64,000 bases of DNA from Marinobacter maroccanus (lineage in GTDB: Bacteria > Pseudomonadota > Gammaproteobacteria > Pseudomonadales > Oleiphilaceae): NCBI RefSeq assembly GCF_002933275.1, contig NZ_PSSX01000007.1:102664-166663 (forward strand). The letters are read 5' to 3'. Position 1 is the stretch's first letter; every line of letters begins with the position of its first letter. The notes under the pieces were generated by a model. That model saw only the letters and a program-made list of their open reading frames with translations, did no database searches and was not told the DNA's origin. Of this stretch, positions 1 to 7,962 are shown piece by piece. The translations under genes and the position numbers were made by a program.

Positions 1-1511
1 CCGGTCAGACCAATGAACTGGGCGAGTACAATTACGAAGCTGGCGATACCGTGGTCTTCAGCATCGGCGGCATCGACCTCCCGGCCGTCGAAGCCACCGG
101 CCGTATCACCCCGGCCGACATGGGTAGCGGTGCTACCGACTGGAGCTCCGACCAGACCGTCGTGAACATCCTGCGTCTGCTGCAGACCCTGGATTCCGAT
201 GGCGATGCCAGCAATGGCATTACCATTACCGACGCTGTGCATACTGCTTTGCAGGACATAGATCTCGACCCCTCTGTCAGCGAGTCAGACTTCGAAACCC
301 AGGCCAATACCGCTATCAATGCCACTGGCAACACCCTGATTGCCAGGGAAGACGCGGTTAACCACTTCAAGAGCTCCCAATCCGGCGACCTGGTCGGCAG
401 CTGGGTCTTCGAGGAAGCCAATGGCAACGTCAACGTGCTGACCTTCCTGAATGACAGCGAATACCTTATTGCCCACTCCAAAGCTGATGACGGTGACCAG
501 CGGGCCGCCAGTGCAGAGTACGGCGCTTACACCTGGGACAGTGCCTCCGGTCAGCTGGAACTGACTCTGATTGACGAATCAGACCTCAGTGGTGGTCTGA
601 TCGACAACAACTCCCCCGCAACCTGGACAATGCAGCTGAGCGACGGCGCACTCGTATTGACGTCTGTCGAAGAAAGCGAAGAAGTCAGGTTTGAAGCCGT
701 GCGCAATACCCAGGACAGCCTGATCGGCAGCTGGTACCTCGGCGAAGGGTTTAACGAGCAGAAACAAATCGATCGTCACAACGTGCTGACCATTCTCGAT
801 GACAGCACCTACGTGATTGTTCACAACGACAATGGCGAAGTTTACGACGGCGACATCGTCGAGGCGGTTTCCTCCGAGTGGGGCACCTACAGCTTCAACG
901 GTTCCACGTTTGCGGTAACCTCAGTATCGGCCGAACTGGACGGGCCTGGAGGACTGTTTGACGACCCAGCGAAAGACGACGGCGGAAATGGCTTCGTCAA
1001 TGGTCCGGCGGAGCTCCACCCGACCGGACAGCTCACACTATCCGACAACCTTCCGGTTGCTGAAGGAGGCGAGCCATTCACCCTCCGTCGCCTGGGTCGC
1101 TATGCGGTCACGCTTAAGGACTTCGAGGGCGATACCAAGCGGGTCTACGTCGAGGTCAGCGGCAACGACTTTATCGGTGGGGTTACCCAGACCCTCAGCT
1201 TTGCCGATATCGATGGCGTAACGTCAGCCGAGGCTGGCATCTACAACATGGATGCTCCGGAGAGTGCAACCATCGATCTGGTGCTGAACCAGGATGGCAG
1301 CGGTTACATGGACTTTGATGTCACTGGCGACCAAAACCAAATCGACAGCAACGGTTGGTCCGTCCTGACTTCCGGCTCCCTCACTTACGTAGAGGGCGGT
1401 GCGGAATGGACCTACCTGCCGATTAAAGGTAGCAGCCCCTACACCACGCTGGTTTATCAGGGGGACATGGATCTCATGTTCATCACTGAAGTTACTGAGC
1501 AACCCCAGTAA
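1..1511 (+). CDS. Secreted or surface protein with repeated beta-rich domains, 5' end missing
   Basis: The reading frame is open from the first bases of the window to the TAA at 1509-1511, so about 500 C-terminal residues are visible and the start lies upstream. The visible N-terminus (GQTNELGEYNYEAGD followed by VFSIGGI) is typical of the linker domain in large bacterial lipoproteins and adhesins. Two related units follow, starting near nt 390 (LVGSWVFEEANGNVNVLTFL) and nt 720 (LIGSWYLGEGF, later HNVLTILDDSTYVIVH), each about 110 residues and rich in Asp, Gly and Thr. This points to an internal duplication of a beta-sandwich-like domain. No catalytic motif was recognised. The acidic composition fits a secreted marine protein. 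Exact function is unknown. Confidence 0.7.
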   Translation, partial: GQTNELGEYNYEAGDTVVFSIGGIDLPAVEATGRITPADMGSGATDWSSDQTVVNILRLLQTLDSDGDASNGITITDAVHTALQDIDLDPSVSESDFETQANTAINATGNTLIAREDAVNHFKSSQSGDLVGSWVFEEANGNVNVLTFLNDSEYLIAHSKADDGDQRAASAEYGAYTWDSASGQLELTLIDESDLSGGLIDNNSPATWTMQLSDGALVLTSVEESEEVRFEAVRNTQDSLIGSWYLGEGFNEQKQIDRHNVLTILDDSTYVIVHNDNGEVYDGDIVEAVSSEWGTYSFNGSTFAVTSVSAELDGPGGLFDDPAKDDGGNGFVNGPAELHPTGQLTLSDNLPVAEGGEPFTLRRLGRYAVTLKDFEGDTKRVYVEVSGNDFIGGVTQTLSFADIDGVTSAEAGIYNMDAPESATIDLVLNQDGSGYMDFDVTGDQNQIDSNGWSVLTSGSLTYVEGGAEWTYLPIKGSSPYTTLVYQGDMDLMFITEVTEQPQ

Positions 1512-1531
1512 GGCGGGTGTTATCTGCCTCA

Positions 1532-2455
1532 TCAGAGCCCGCCATCGCGGGCTCTGCAACTTTGGCAACCGAGACGCTCCCTTTCGAGCAGTTGCCGTTT
1601 ACGATCCAACCCCCACCGATAGCCACCAAGGGAGCCGTCGCTTCGTAATACCCGATGGCAGGGAATCAATACCGCGATGCGGTTTCGTCCGCAGGCGGAG
1701 GCCACTGCGCGAACGGCTTTGGGCTCTCCCAGTCGCTTTGCCAGCTCCGTGTAACTCACCACCTCACCTTCGCGAACGCTCAGCAGGAGTTTCCAGACCC
1801 GTGTCTGGAAAGCGGTACCACGGATATCCAGAGGTACGTCCGGTCTAGGCGTGTTCTGGCTCAAATGTTCATCCAGAGCCAACATCCACGCATCCAGCTC
1901 TGGCGATGCCTTTGCCTCAGACGGAGAGAGCCGGGCCTTCGGAAACTCATTCTGCAACTGATCTCGCAGTGCCGTCTCGTCATCGCCGAATTCGGCAAAA
2001 CACACGCCCTGATCAGTGGCAGCCATCATCAGTAGACCGAGTGAGGTTGCCCTGCAGGCATAGGCAATGGTTTCACCTTCCCCACCCTTGCCGTAACGGG
2101 AAGGCGGCATGCCAACCTGTCGGTCCGCCTTGCCATAGACGCGACTAACGGAGCCAAAGCCGGCATCGTAGATTGCATCGGTCACGGTCTGGCCTGTTCT
2201 CAATGCCTGCTTGTAGTGGTTAAGGCGCAGTGCGTCCTGATAAGCCTTTGGTGAGACACCGAAGGTTTCCTTGAACACCCTTTGTACTCGGGATGGGGAC
2301 AACCCAACGACTGCACCAAGGTCGGCAAGGCTCAACGGCTCATCTGGCCGGCTCTCGATGTATCTGGCCAGTGCAACCATGCGATCGGCAATGGGGATGG
2401 ATGATTCAGCCTCACACTCTCTCTCGTCACGCATCGGGGTTCGGGAACTTGCCAT
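1532..2455 (-). CDS. Ada-like AraC-HTH / methylated-DNA-cysteine methyltransferase
   Basis: The 307-residue protein combines an AraC-type helix-turn-helix (residues about 25-120, with LSPSRVQRVFKETFGVSPK) and a C-terminal O6-alkylguanine methyltransferase domain. The suicide-cysteine motif PCHRVL has Cys266 as acceptor. It should remove alkyl groups from guanine and may regulate its own or other genes. Canonical Ada also has an N-terminal zinc domain that repairs methylphosphotriesters and switches on DNA binding; that domain is absent here, so any regulatory switch must differ. The ATG at 2455 has AGGAG at 2463-2467. The gene is convergent with the surface-protein gene and overlaps its hairpin. 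Confidence 0.88.
   Translation of the reverse strand: MASSRTPMRDERECEAESSIPIADRMVALARYIESRPDEPLSLADLGAVVGLSPSRVQRVFKETFGVSPKAYQDALRLNHYKQALRTGQTVTDAIYDAGFGSVSRVYGKADRQVGMPPSRYGKGGEGETIAYACRATSLGLLMMAATDQGVCFAEFGDDETALRDQLQNEFPKARLSPSEAKASPELDAWMLALDEHLSQNTPRPDVPLDIRGTAFQTRVWKLLLSVREGEVVSYTELAKRLGEPKAVRAVASACGRNRIAVLIPCHRVLRSDGSLGGYRWGLDRKRQLLERERLGCQSCRARDGGL
1534..1555. terminator. Hairpin between convergent genes
   Basis: AGAGCCCGC and GCGGGCTCT form a perfect 9-bp stem around a CATC loop, 23 bp after the stop of the surface-protein gene. No clear T-run follows on either strand. The hairpin lies inside the last codons of the opposing ada-like gene. Confidence 0.55.
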
Positions 2456-2593
2456 GCTCTGACTCCTTCATGTACACACAACCAATCAGCCATATGATGC
2501 GCGTTTGCTGCGCCCCCTTCCATCCGATTCTTGCGGGCGCTACATTGACCGTCTATCAACAAAAAAACGAACAAATTCCTTGAGGTCAGCACT

Positions 2594-3364
2594 ATGTCGG
2601 AACAAATGGCAATCCCATCAAAAAAAGGCGAAGTCAGTGAGGAGGAGTGGCAGCTTCGCGTTGACCTTGCCGCCGCCTACCGCCTGATTGCTCTCTACGG
2701 CTGGGACGACCTTATCTTCACTCATCTCTCGGTGCGGATTCCCGGTGACGAGCATCATTTCCTGATCAACCCCTATGGCATGATGTTCGAGGAAATTACG
2801 GCTTCCAGCCTGGTGCGCATTGACCAGGAAGGCAACAAAATCAATCCTGACGATTTCGACATCAACCCGGCCGGTTTCACCATTCACAGTGCCATCCACG
2901 CGGTTCGTGAAGATGCCGCCTGCGTGATGCATACCCACACCACGGCCGGTGTGGCCGTCTCAGCCCAGAAGGAAGGTCTGTTGCCTCTGTCGCAGCAGAG
3001 CCTGTTTCCGCTGTCGGGACTGGCGTACCACGATTACGAAGGCGTGGCGCTGCGCGAAGACGAGAAAGCGCGCCTGCAGGCAGATCTGGGCCATGCCCGG
3101 TTCATGATCCTGCGCAACCACGGCCTGCTGACCACGGGGCCCAGCGTGGCCGAGGCCTTCCTGAACATGTACATCCTGCAGCGCGCCTGCGAGGTCCAGA
3201 TTCAGGCCATGTCCGGGGGCCAGCCGCTGGTACGTATTCCCGATACCATTCTCAGCTCCATTCGGGAACAGGCCAAAAAGGTCACCAAGGGCATGGGCGG
3301 CAATCTTGCCTGGCCGGGGCTTCTCCGGAAGCTGGACCGTATCGATCCTGGCTTCCGGAGCTGA
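2594..3364 (+). CDS. Class II aldolase/adducin family protein
   Basis: The 256-residue protein has the class II aldolase/adducin fold. Probable zinc ligands are in the MHTHTT segment (His113, His115) and in LRNHGLLT (His176). Family members cleave or epimerise sugar phosphates, or act on related hydroxy-acids, using a divalent metal; the substrate cannot be read from sequence. A TGAGG ribosome-binding site at 2580-2584 supports the ATG. It is divergent from the ada-like gene and convergent with glnT 18 bp downstream. No sugar-metabolism genes are adjacent, so the physiological role is open. Confidence 0.85.
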   Translation: MSEQMAIPSKKGEVSEEEWQLRVDLAAAYRLIALYGWDDLIFTHLSVRIPGDEHHFLINPYGMMFEEITASSLVRIDQEGNKINPDDFDINPAGFTIHSAIHAVREDAACVMHTHTTAGVAVSAQKEGLLPLSQQSLFPLSGLAYHDYEGVALREDEKARLQADLGHARFMILRNHGLLTTGPSVAEAFLNMYILQRACEVQIQAMSGGQPLVRIPDTILSSIREQAKKVTKGMGGNLAWPGLLRKLDRIDPGFRS

Positions 3365-3382
3365 CATCACGCCGTGTAGCTA

Positions 3383-4741
3383 TCAGAACATCTTCAGATA
3401 ACGGTCGACCTCCCAGGACGACACGTGGTTCTGATAGCTCTCCCACTCTGCTTTCTTGTACTCAGTGAAGCTCTTGAACATGGCTTCACCGAAGACTTCC
3501 TTCGCTAGCGGATCGGCCTCGAAAGCCTCCACCGCCTCGCCCAGGTTCCGGGGCAGATACTCGATGCCCCGCTCGGCAATCTCAGCATCGCTGTAGTTGT
3601 ACATGTTCTCGTGGTGGGGTGCGCCTGCGTCCAGACCTTCACGGATGCCCTCCAGGCCGGCGGCTAGGATCAGAGCACTGCCGAGATAGGGATTGCAGGC
3701 AATGTCCGCGGCACGGCATTCAATGCGCCCGCCCATGCCGGGAATCCGGATCATGTTGGTGCGGTTGTTAGAGCCATAGCACATGAACACCGGCGCCCAG
3801 GTGGAACCGGACATGCTGCCCTGGCGCACCAGCCGCTTGTAGCTGTTTACCGTCGGGGCGATCACCGCGCTGATGGCAGCGCCGTGTTTCAGCACACCGG
3901 CTGTAAAGTGATAGGCGATCTTGCTGATACCACAGTTATGCAGGTCGTCGCCCCTGGGCTCGAACAGGTTTTCGCCGGTCTTCAGGTCCGCCAGCGACAT
4001 GTTGTAGTGGGCACCACTGCCGGTGCGGTCGGCAAAGGGCTTGGGCATGAAGCTGGCGAAAGCGCCATGTTTGCGGGCGATCTCATTCGCCATCATCCGG
4101 AAGAACACCAGGCGATCAGACATGGTCAGGGCGTCGGCGTATTTGAAATCGGTCTCGAACTGGCCGTTGGCGTCTTCGTGATCGAAAGAATAGACGTCCC
4201 AGCCCAACTCGTTCATGGCATCCACCAGCTCATCCAGGATCGGCAGGTTGTCCATGAGCGTGCGGGGGTCATAACAGGGCTTGCCCAGAGTGTCCCGTTC
4301 ACTGAGGGGTGCAAAACCGCCATCCTCGGTGTTCCGGAACAGGAAAAACTCGGTCTCAATACCCAGGTTGAAGCGATAACCCATATCAGCAGCAGCAGTG
4401 AGCTGGCGCCGGAGAATATTCCGGGAACAGGCCTCAAACGGTTCGCCGTTCAGAAACAGGTTGCCCGGAAACCACGCCAGTTGACGATTCCAGGGGCAGA
4501 TCGCCAGCCCATCGGGATCCGGCATGGAGGCAACCTCGTCGTCGGAGATATCCTGGGGCACGCCATCCAGGGCAGCTCCAGTGTATAGCTCGGAGCCTTC
4601 CATCATCTGCCCCAGGTGAGCCACGGGCACGAACTTGCCCTTGGTCACACCGTGGATGTCCACGTAGCTGGCAATGGCGTATTTCACACCCGCTTCTGTG
4701 AGCTTCTCTTTCAGGGCCTGGGTGTTGGTCAATTCCTTCAT
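3383..4741 (-). CDS. glnT: Type III glutamine synthetase (GlnT family)
   Basis: The 452-residue ATP-dependent amide ligase has glutamine-synthetase hallmarks: an N-terminal beta-grasp region (ASYVDIHGVTKGK), the metal/glutamate motif GIETEFFLF, the FDHEDANGQFE segment, GSGAHYN, and the ATP-site NSYKRL. It belongs to the GlnT branch, not the GlnA housekeeping branch. Related enzymes include gamma-glutamylmethylamide synthetase, so methylamine is a possible substrate besides ammonia. The start is the ATG at 4741, preceded by GGAG; an upstream in-frame extension to 4855 is low-complexity and unlike the family. It is divergent from a MetX-like hydrolase, and a guanidine riboswitch lies 1.4 kb away, suggesting a nitrogen-scavenging context. 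Confidence 0.88.
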   Translation of the reverse strand: MKELTNTQALKEKLTEAGVKYAIASYVDIHGVTKGKFVPVAHLGQMMEGSELYTGAALDGVPQDISDDEVASMPDPDGLAICPWNRQLAWFPGNLFLNGEPFEACSRNILRRQLTAAADMGYRFNLGIETEFFLFRNTEDGGFAPLSERDTLGKPCYDPRTLMDNLPILDELVDAMNELGWDVYSFDHEDANGQFETDFKYADALTMSDRLVFFRMMANEIARKHGAFASFMPKPFADRTGSGAHYNMSLADLKTGENLFEPRGDDLHNCGISKIAYHFTAGVLKHGAAISAVIAPTVNSYKRLVRQGSMSGSTWAPVFMCYGSNNRTNMIRIPGMGGRIECRAADIACNPYLGSALILAAGLEGIREGLDAGAPHHENMYNYSDAEIAERGIEYLPRNLGEAVEAFEADPLAKEVFGEAMFKSFTEYKKAEWESYQNHVSSWEVDRYLKMF

Positions 4742-4895
4742 CCTGTTTTTCTCCGGCCCGTCATGCGGGCAATCAGTTTGAGTTCTGGCACGTTTCTTTC
4801 TTTGTTTTTGCCATTCAACATACATGCCAGCGTGTATATATAAGAGCGAACACAAGAGACCTCAGGCAACCAGTCAGCCTGAAAGAGAGGAAAAA
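4742..4895. promoter_or_regulatory. Divergent promoter region of glnT and the MetX-like hydrolase
   Basis: The 154-bp gap must hold both promoters. On the plus strand TGGCACGTTTCTTTC at 4786-4800 resembles a sigma-54 site (TGGCAC-N5-TTGC), but the -12 element reads TTTC instead of TTGC. A TATATATA tract lies at about 4834-4841. Nitrogen-type control is only a suggestion. Confidence 0.3.
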
Positions 4896-5927
4896 ATGGC
4901 GCCGAAGCAATGGCTTGTAGAGGATTATGAAGCGGGCGACCTGCCGCTGGCCTGCGGCGAAACGCTTTACTCCGCACGATTGCGGTACCACCGGATCGGC
5001 GAGCTGAACGCACCAAAAGACAACCTGATTCTGCTGCCCACGTACTATGGTGGTGCAGCGGCGGGTAATCAGCCCTGGATTGGCGATCACAGTCCGCTGG
5101 ATCCGGGCCGCTACTGCATTGTTATTCCGTCGTTGATCGGAGCCGGGGAATCCTCCTCCCCCTCAAACACCGCCGGACACCAGGCCGGCCCGGGCTTTCC
5201 CGCAGTGAGTCTGTACGACAACGTCATGCTGCAAAAACGGTTGGTTGAAGAAGTATTCGATGACGCCCGGATTGCCCTGGTGATGGGCTGGTCCATGGGC
5301 GGAATGCAGGCGCTTCAGTGGGGCTGCCTGTTTCCGGAGAAGGTGCATTCGGTGCTGGCCACCTGCTGTACCGCACGATGCTACCCCCACAACCAGGTGT
5401 TTCTGGAAGGTGTAAAAGCTGCCCTGACCTGCGACCAGAGTTTTGAAAACGGCTACTACCGCAAACCACCGGAACGGGGACTCCGGGCCTTCGGCCGGGT
5501 TTACGCTGGCTGGGCCTATTCCCAGGCATTCTTCCGCCACCAACTCTGGCACAACCTCGGTTTCGGCTCCATTGAGGAGCTGTTGCGGTTCTGGGAACAG
5601 GATCACCTGGGCCAGGACGCCAACAACCTTCTGGCAGTGCTGGATACCTGGCAGCGGGGCGATATCAGCGATAACCCGGTATTCAGGAAGGATTATGACT
5701 CCGCCCTTGCCGCGATCACCATGCCCACCCGGATCATGCCCAGCACAACAGATCTCTATTTTGTGGCAGAGGATGCCATGCAGGATTGTGCTGGCATGCC
5801 AGGAGCCACTTTTGATCCCATCCACTCGAATTGGGGCCATATCGCAGGGGGTGCTGCCCGGGAGCGGGAAAGCCACGAACAGATTCTGGCAGCGGCCCGA
5901 TTGCTGCTCGCGGGAGAAGCGTCATGA
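4896..5927 (+). CDS. Alpha/beta hydrolase, MetX (homoserine O-acetyltransferase)-like
   Basis: The 344-residue alpha/beta-hydrolase resembles homoserine O-acetyltransferases. The nucleophile elbow is GWSMGGMQ (Ser133), a probable acid lies in PSTTDLYF, and the histidine is in HSNWGHIAGG. The start is the ATG at 4896, directly after GAGAGG with a 5-nt spacer; upstream in-frame codons back to 4824 fall in the promoter gap. True MetX makes O-acetylhomoserine for methionine synthesis, but many homologues in non-methionine loci are acyl hydrolases, and no met genes are nearby. It is divergent from glnT and just upstream of a guanidine riboswitch, so a role in nitrogen-compound breakdown is possible but unproven. 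Confidence 0.82.
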   Translation: MAPKQWLVEDYEAGDLPLACGETLYSARLRYHRIGELNAPKDNLILLPTYYGGAAAGNQPWIGDHSPLDPGRYCIVIPSLIGAGESSSPSNTAGHQAGPGFPAVSLYDNVMLQKRLVEEVFDDARIALVMGWSMGGMQALQWGCLFPEKVHSVLATCCTARCYPHNQVFLEGVKAALTCDQSFENGYYRKPPERGLRAFGRVYAGWAYSQAFFRHQLWHNLGFGSIEELLRFWEQDHLGQDANNLLAVLDTWQRGDISDNPVFRKDYDSALAAITMPTRIMPSTTDLYFVAEDAMQDCAGMPGATFDPIHSNWGHIAGGAARERESHEQILAAARLLLAGEAS

Positions 5928-6125
5928 TAGAGCACCCGAACCTGTGCCGCACCAATCCGGTGCATATTTTCGACTGCGCCTTCGCCGGCATGACGCGGTT
6001 TTACCGGCTTGAAGGATATGGCACGCCACCTGCAACCTTTCCATCAGCAAATTTACAAAACCCCGATCCGTTTACAGCACCGTTCACAACACCGCAGACA
6101 GGGCGGCGAACACAACGGAAAAAAT
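5928..6125 (+). other. Untranslated stretch before the guanidine riboswitch
   Basis: About 200 bp separate the hydrolase stop from the riboswitch. An ATG overlapping the hydrolase stop (5924-5926) opens a 102-codon frame, but it runs through the riboswitch and has no recognisable family. The riboswitch promoter should lie here; no strong -35/-10 pair was identified. Confidence 0.4.
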
Positions 6126-6235
6126 GGGTAACTAGGGTTCCGGTCCGGGCAATCAAGATTCCTGGATGGCTGGTCCGAGAGTTACCGACCTCTGGGGAGG
6201 TTACACGGCGGGACAAAAGCCCGGGAGACTGAATC
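6126..6235 (+). promoter_or_regulatory. Guanidine-I (ykkC-yxkD) riboswitch
   Basis: The conserved ykkC blocks occur in order: CTAGGGTTCCG (6132-6142), GGTCCGAGAG (6172-6181) and ACACGGCGGGAC followed by AAAAGCCCGGGAGA (about 6203-6228). P1 is GGTAAC (6127-6132) with GTTACC (6181-6186). This class binds guanidinium and turns on detoxification or uptake genes. The downstream genes are the ABC permease and ATPase of the type linked to urea/guanidine carboxylase, which fits the guanidine-I subtype over the ppGpp or PRPP variants. GTTACCC at 6248-6254 could compete for the 5' strand of P1 and may be the expression platform. Confidence 0.88.
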
Positions 6236-6295
6236 GCAAGGGACGCCGTTACCCGCGATGACCTTGCCGTGTTGTGTGACCAGAGGAGACGATTC

Positions 6296-7111
6296 ATGCG
6301 AATGATCAACCATCACCCCGGGCGCGTTTCAGCCACCCTGCTGGGCCTGCTGCCCTTCCTGTTGATCATGCTTGTCTACAGCCTGGCCTCCCAGGAGCGC
6401 CTGGCAGAAAACCCCAACGACAAACTCCTTCCGGGCCTTGAGCAGATGACCGCCGCCGTGGAACGCATGGCGTTCCAGGAAGACCGCCGAAGCGGCGACT
6501 ACCTGATGGTGCAGGACACCACTGCCAGTCTGGCACGCCTGGGAATGGGCGTTGGCATTGCCGCCTTACTGGCGCTGGTGGTCGGCATTCTCAATGGCGT
6601 TTTGCCGCTGGTCAGGGCCAACCTGGCGCCACTGGTATCTGCCCTTTCCATGGTGCCGCCGTTGGCCATATTACCCATCCTCTTCATCGTGTTCGGGCTG
6701 GGCGAGCTGTCCAAGGTCATGCTGATTGTGATCGGCACCGCGCCCATCATGATGCGGGATGTGGCCCAGCGGGTTCGCGAACTTCCAGGCGAGCAACTGA
6801 TCAAGATCCAGACCCTGGGCGCCAATTCCTGGCAGGTGATTACCCGCATGGCCCTGCCCCAGGTGCTGCCCCGCCTGATCGACGCCGTGCGCCTGAGTCT
6901 TGGCCCCGCCTGGCTGTTTCTGATTGCCGCCGAAGCGATTGCTTCCACCGAAGGGCTCGGTTACCGGATCTTCCTGGTTCGGCGCTACCTGGCCATGGAT
7001 GTAATCCTGCCCTATGTCATCTGGATCACCATTCTCGCCATTGTCATCGACCAGTGTCTGCGTCTTACCAACCGCAGACTGTTCCCCTGGTACAACGCAG
7101 GAGGCCACTGA
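6296..7111 (+). CDS. ABC transporter permease, guanidine/urea-carboxylase-associated type
   Basis: The 271-residue inner-membrane permease belongs to the NitT/TauT (BPD_transp_1) family. A first membrane segment near residues 12-32 is followed by a periplasmic loop with NPNDKLLPG, typical of the permease found beside urea/guanidine carboxylase, then about five more membrane segments. The cytoplasmic coupling loop is ELPGEQLIKIQTLGAN. The start at 6296 follows AGAGGAG at 6282-6288. It is the first gene after the riboswitch and overlaps the ATPase start by one base. A substrate-binding protein, normally the first gene of such cassettes, is missing here and must be supplied from elsewhere or be dispensable. 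Confidence 0.88.
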   Translation: MRMINHHPGRVSATLLGLLPFLLIMLVYSLASQERLAENPNDKLLPGLEQMTAAVERMAFQEDRRSGDYLMVQDTTASLARLGMGVGIAALLALVVGILNGVLPLVRANLAPLVSALSMVPPLAILPILFIVFGLGELSKVMLIVIGTAPIMMRDVAQRVRELPGEQLIKIQTLGANSWQVITRMALPQVLPRLIDAVRLSLGPAWLFLIAAEAIASTEGLGYRIFLVRRYLAMDVILPYVIWITILAIVIDQCLRLTNRRLFPWYNAGGH

Positions 7112-7896
7112 TGAGCTTTATTACCGTCAACAATCTCTGGAAGGAATACGGTGACCAGGTGGTCCTGGAAAACCTGAACCTGAGCGTGAAACAGGGCGAA
7201 TTCTGCACTCTGGTGGGCGCCTCCGGTTGTGGCAAATCCACCTTCCTGAAAATGCTGCTGGGCCAGGAAACCCAGACCCGCGGCGAACTGTTACTGGAGG
7301 GCGAGGCCTTCCCCGGCGAGCCGGACCGAAACCGGGGTATCGTATTCCAACGCTACTCGGTATTCCCACACCTGACGGTGCGTCAGAACGTGCTGATGGG
7401 CCTGGAACTGGAACAGAAACCCTGGCTGGGCAAGCTGTTCGGCAGCGCCCGCCGCGAAGCCCTGGAGAAGGTGGATGCCATGCTGGAATCGGTGGGTTTG
7501 AGCCCGTCGGCCAACAAATGGCCCCACGAACTTTCCGGCGGCATGCAGCAACGGCTGGCCATTGCCCAGTCGCTGATCATGCGGCCACGGGTGCTCCTGC
7601 TGGACGAGCCCTTCGGCGCGCTGGATCCCGGTATAAGGGGCGACATGCACGATCTGCTGTTGAAACTCTGGCAGGAGACAGGCACCACAATCTTCATGGT
7701 GACACACGATCTGAAGGAAGGTTTTTACCTGGGTACCCGGCTGCTGGTGTTCGACAAGGTACGCAACGATCCCCATGACCCGCAAGCGTTCGGCGCCACC
7801 ATCACCTACGACTTGCCGATTGGTCAGACTGATCGGAAGCTGTATGAGGACATCAACCAGTCGGTCAGTGAGACCGCAAGAAATCAGGCGGCCTGA
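7111..7896 (+). CDS. ABC transporter ATP-binding protein, guanidine/urea-carboxylase-associated type
   Basis: The 261-residue ABC ATPase has Walker A GASGCGKST, signature LSGGMQQR, Walker B VLLLDEPFGALD and switch histidine in MVTHDLKEG. It belongs to the nitrate/taurine/urea importer group and should energise the permease encoded just upstream. The two genes share the sequence TGATG (stop/start overlap), and GGAGG lies 7 nt before the ATG, so they are translated together under the guanidine riboswitch. No carboxyguanidine or allophanate hydrolase genes follow; the next gene is on the opposite strand. Confidence 0.9.
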   Translation: MSFITVNNLWKEYGDQVVLENLNLSVKQGEFCTLVGASGCGKSTFLKMLLGQETQTRGELLLEGEAFPGEPDRNRGIVFQRYSVFPHLTVRQNVLMGLELEQKPWLGKLFGSARREALEKVDAMLESVGLSPSANKWPHELSGGMQQRLAIAQSLIMRPRVLLLDEPFGALDPGIRGDMHDLLLKLWQETGTTIFMVTHDLKEGFYLGTRLLVFDKVRNDPHDPQAFGATITYDLPIGQTDRKLYEDINQSVSETARNQAA

Positions 7897-7898
7897 AC

Positions 7899-7927
7899 GA
7901 AAAAGGGGCCGCCCGAAGGCAGCCCCT
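7899..7927 (-). terminator. Rho-independent terminator of the PQQ dehydrogenase gene
   Basis: A GC-rich stem (AGGGGCTGCC with GGCGGCCCCT, loop TTCG on the minus strand) is followed by five T on the minus strand. It lies between convergent genes and may also stop the ABC operon transcript. Confidence 0.8.
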
Positions 7928-7962
7928 GTTACTCGCCGGCTCGAGGCCGGTATCCGTCGCGA

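Noticed and set aside
4786..4800. Sigma-54 promoter for the MetX-like hydrolase
   Set aside because: The -12 element lacks the near-invariant GC; kept only as a low-confidence hint within the divergent promoter region.
5924..6232. 102-codon frame starting at an ATG that overlaps the hydrolase stop
   Set aside because: It runs through the conserved core of the guanidine riboswitch, has no family resemblance, and ends just after the aptamer.
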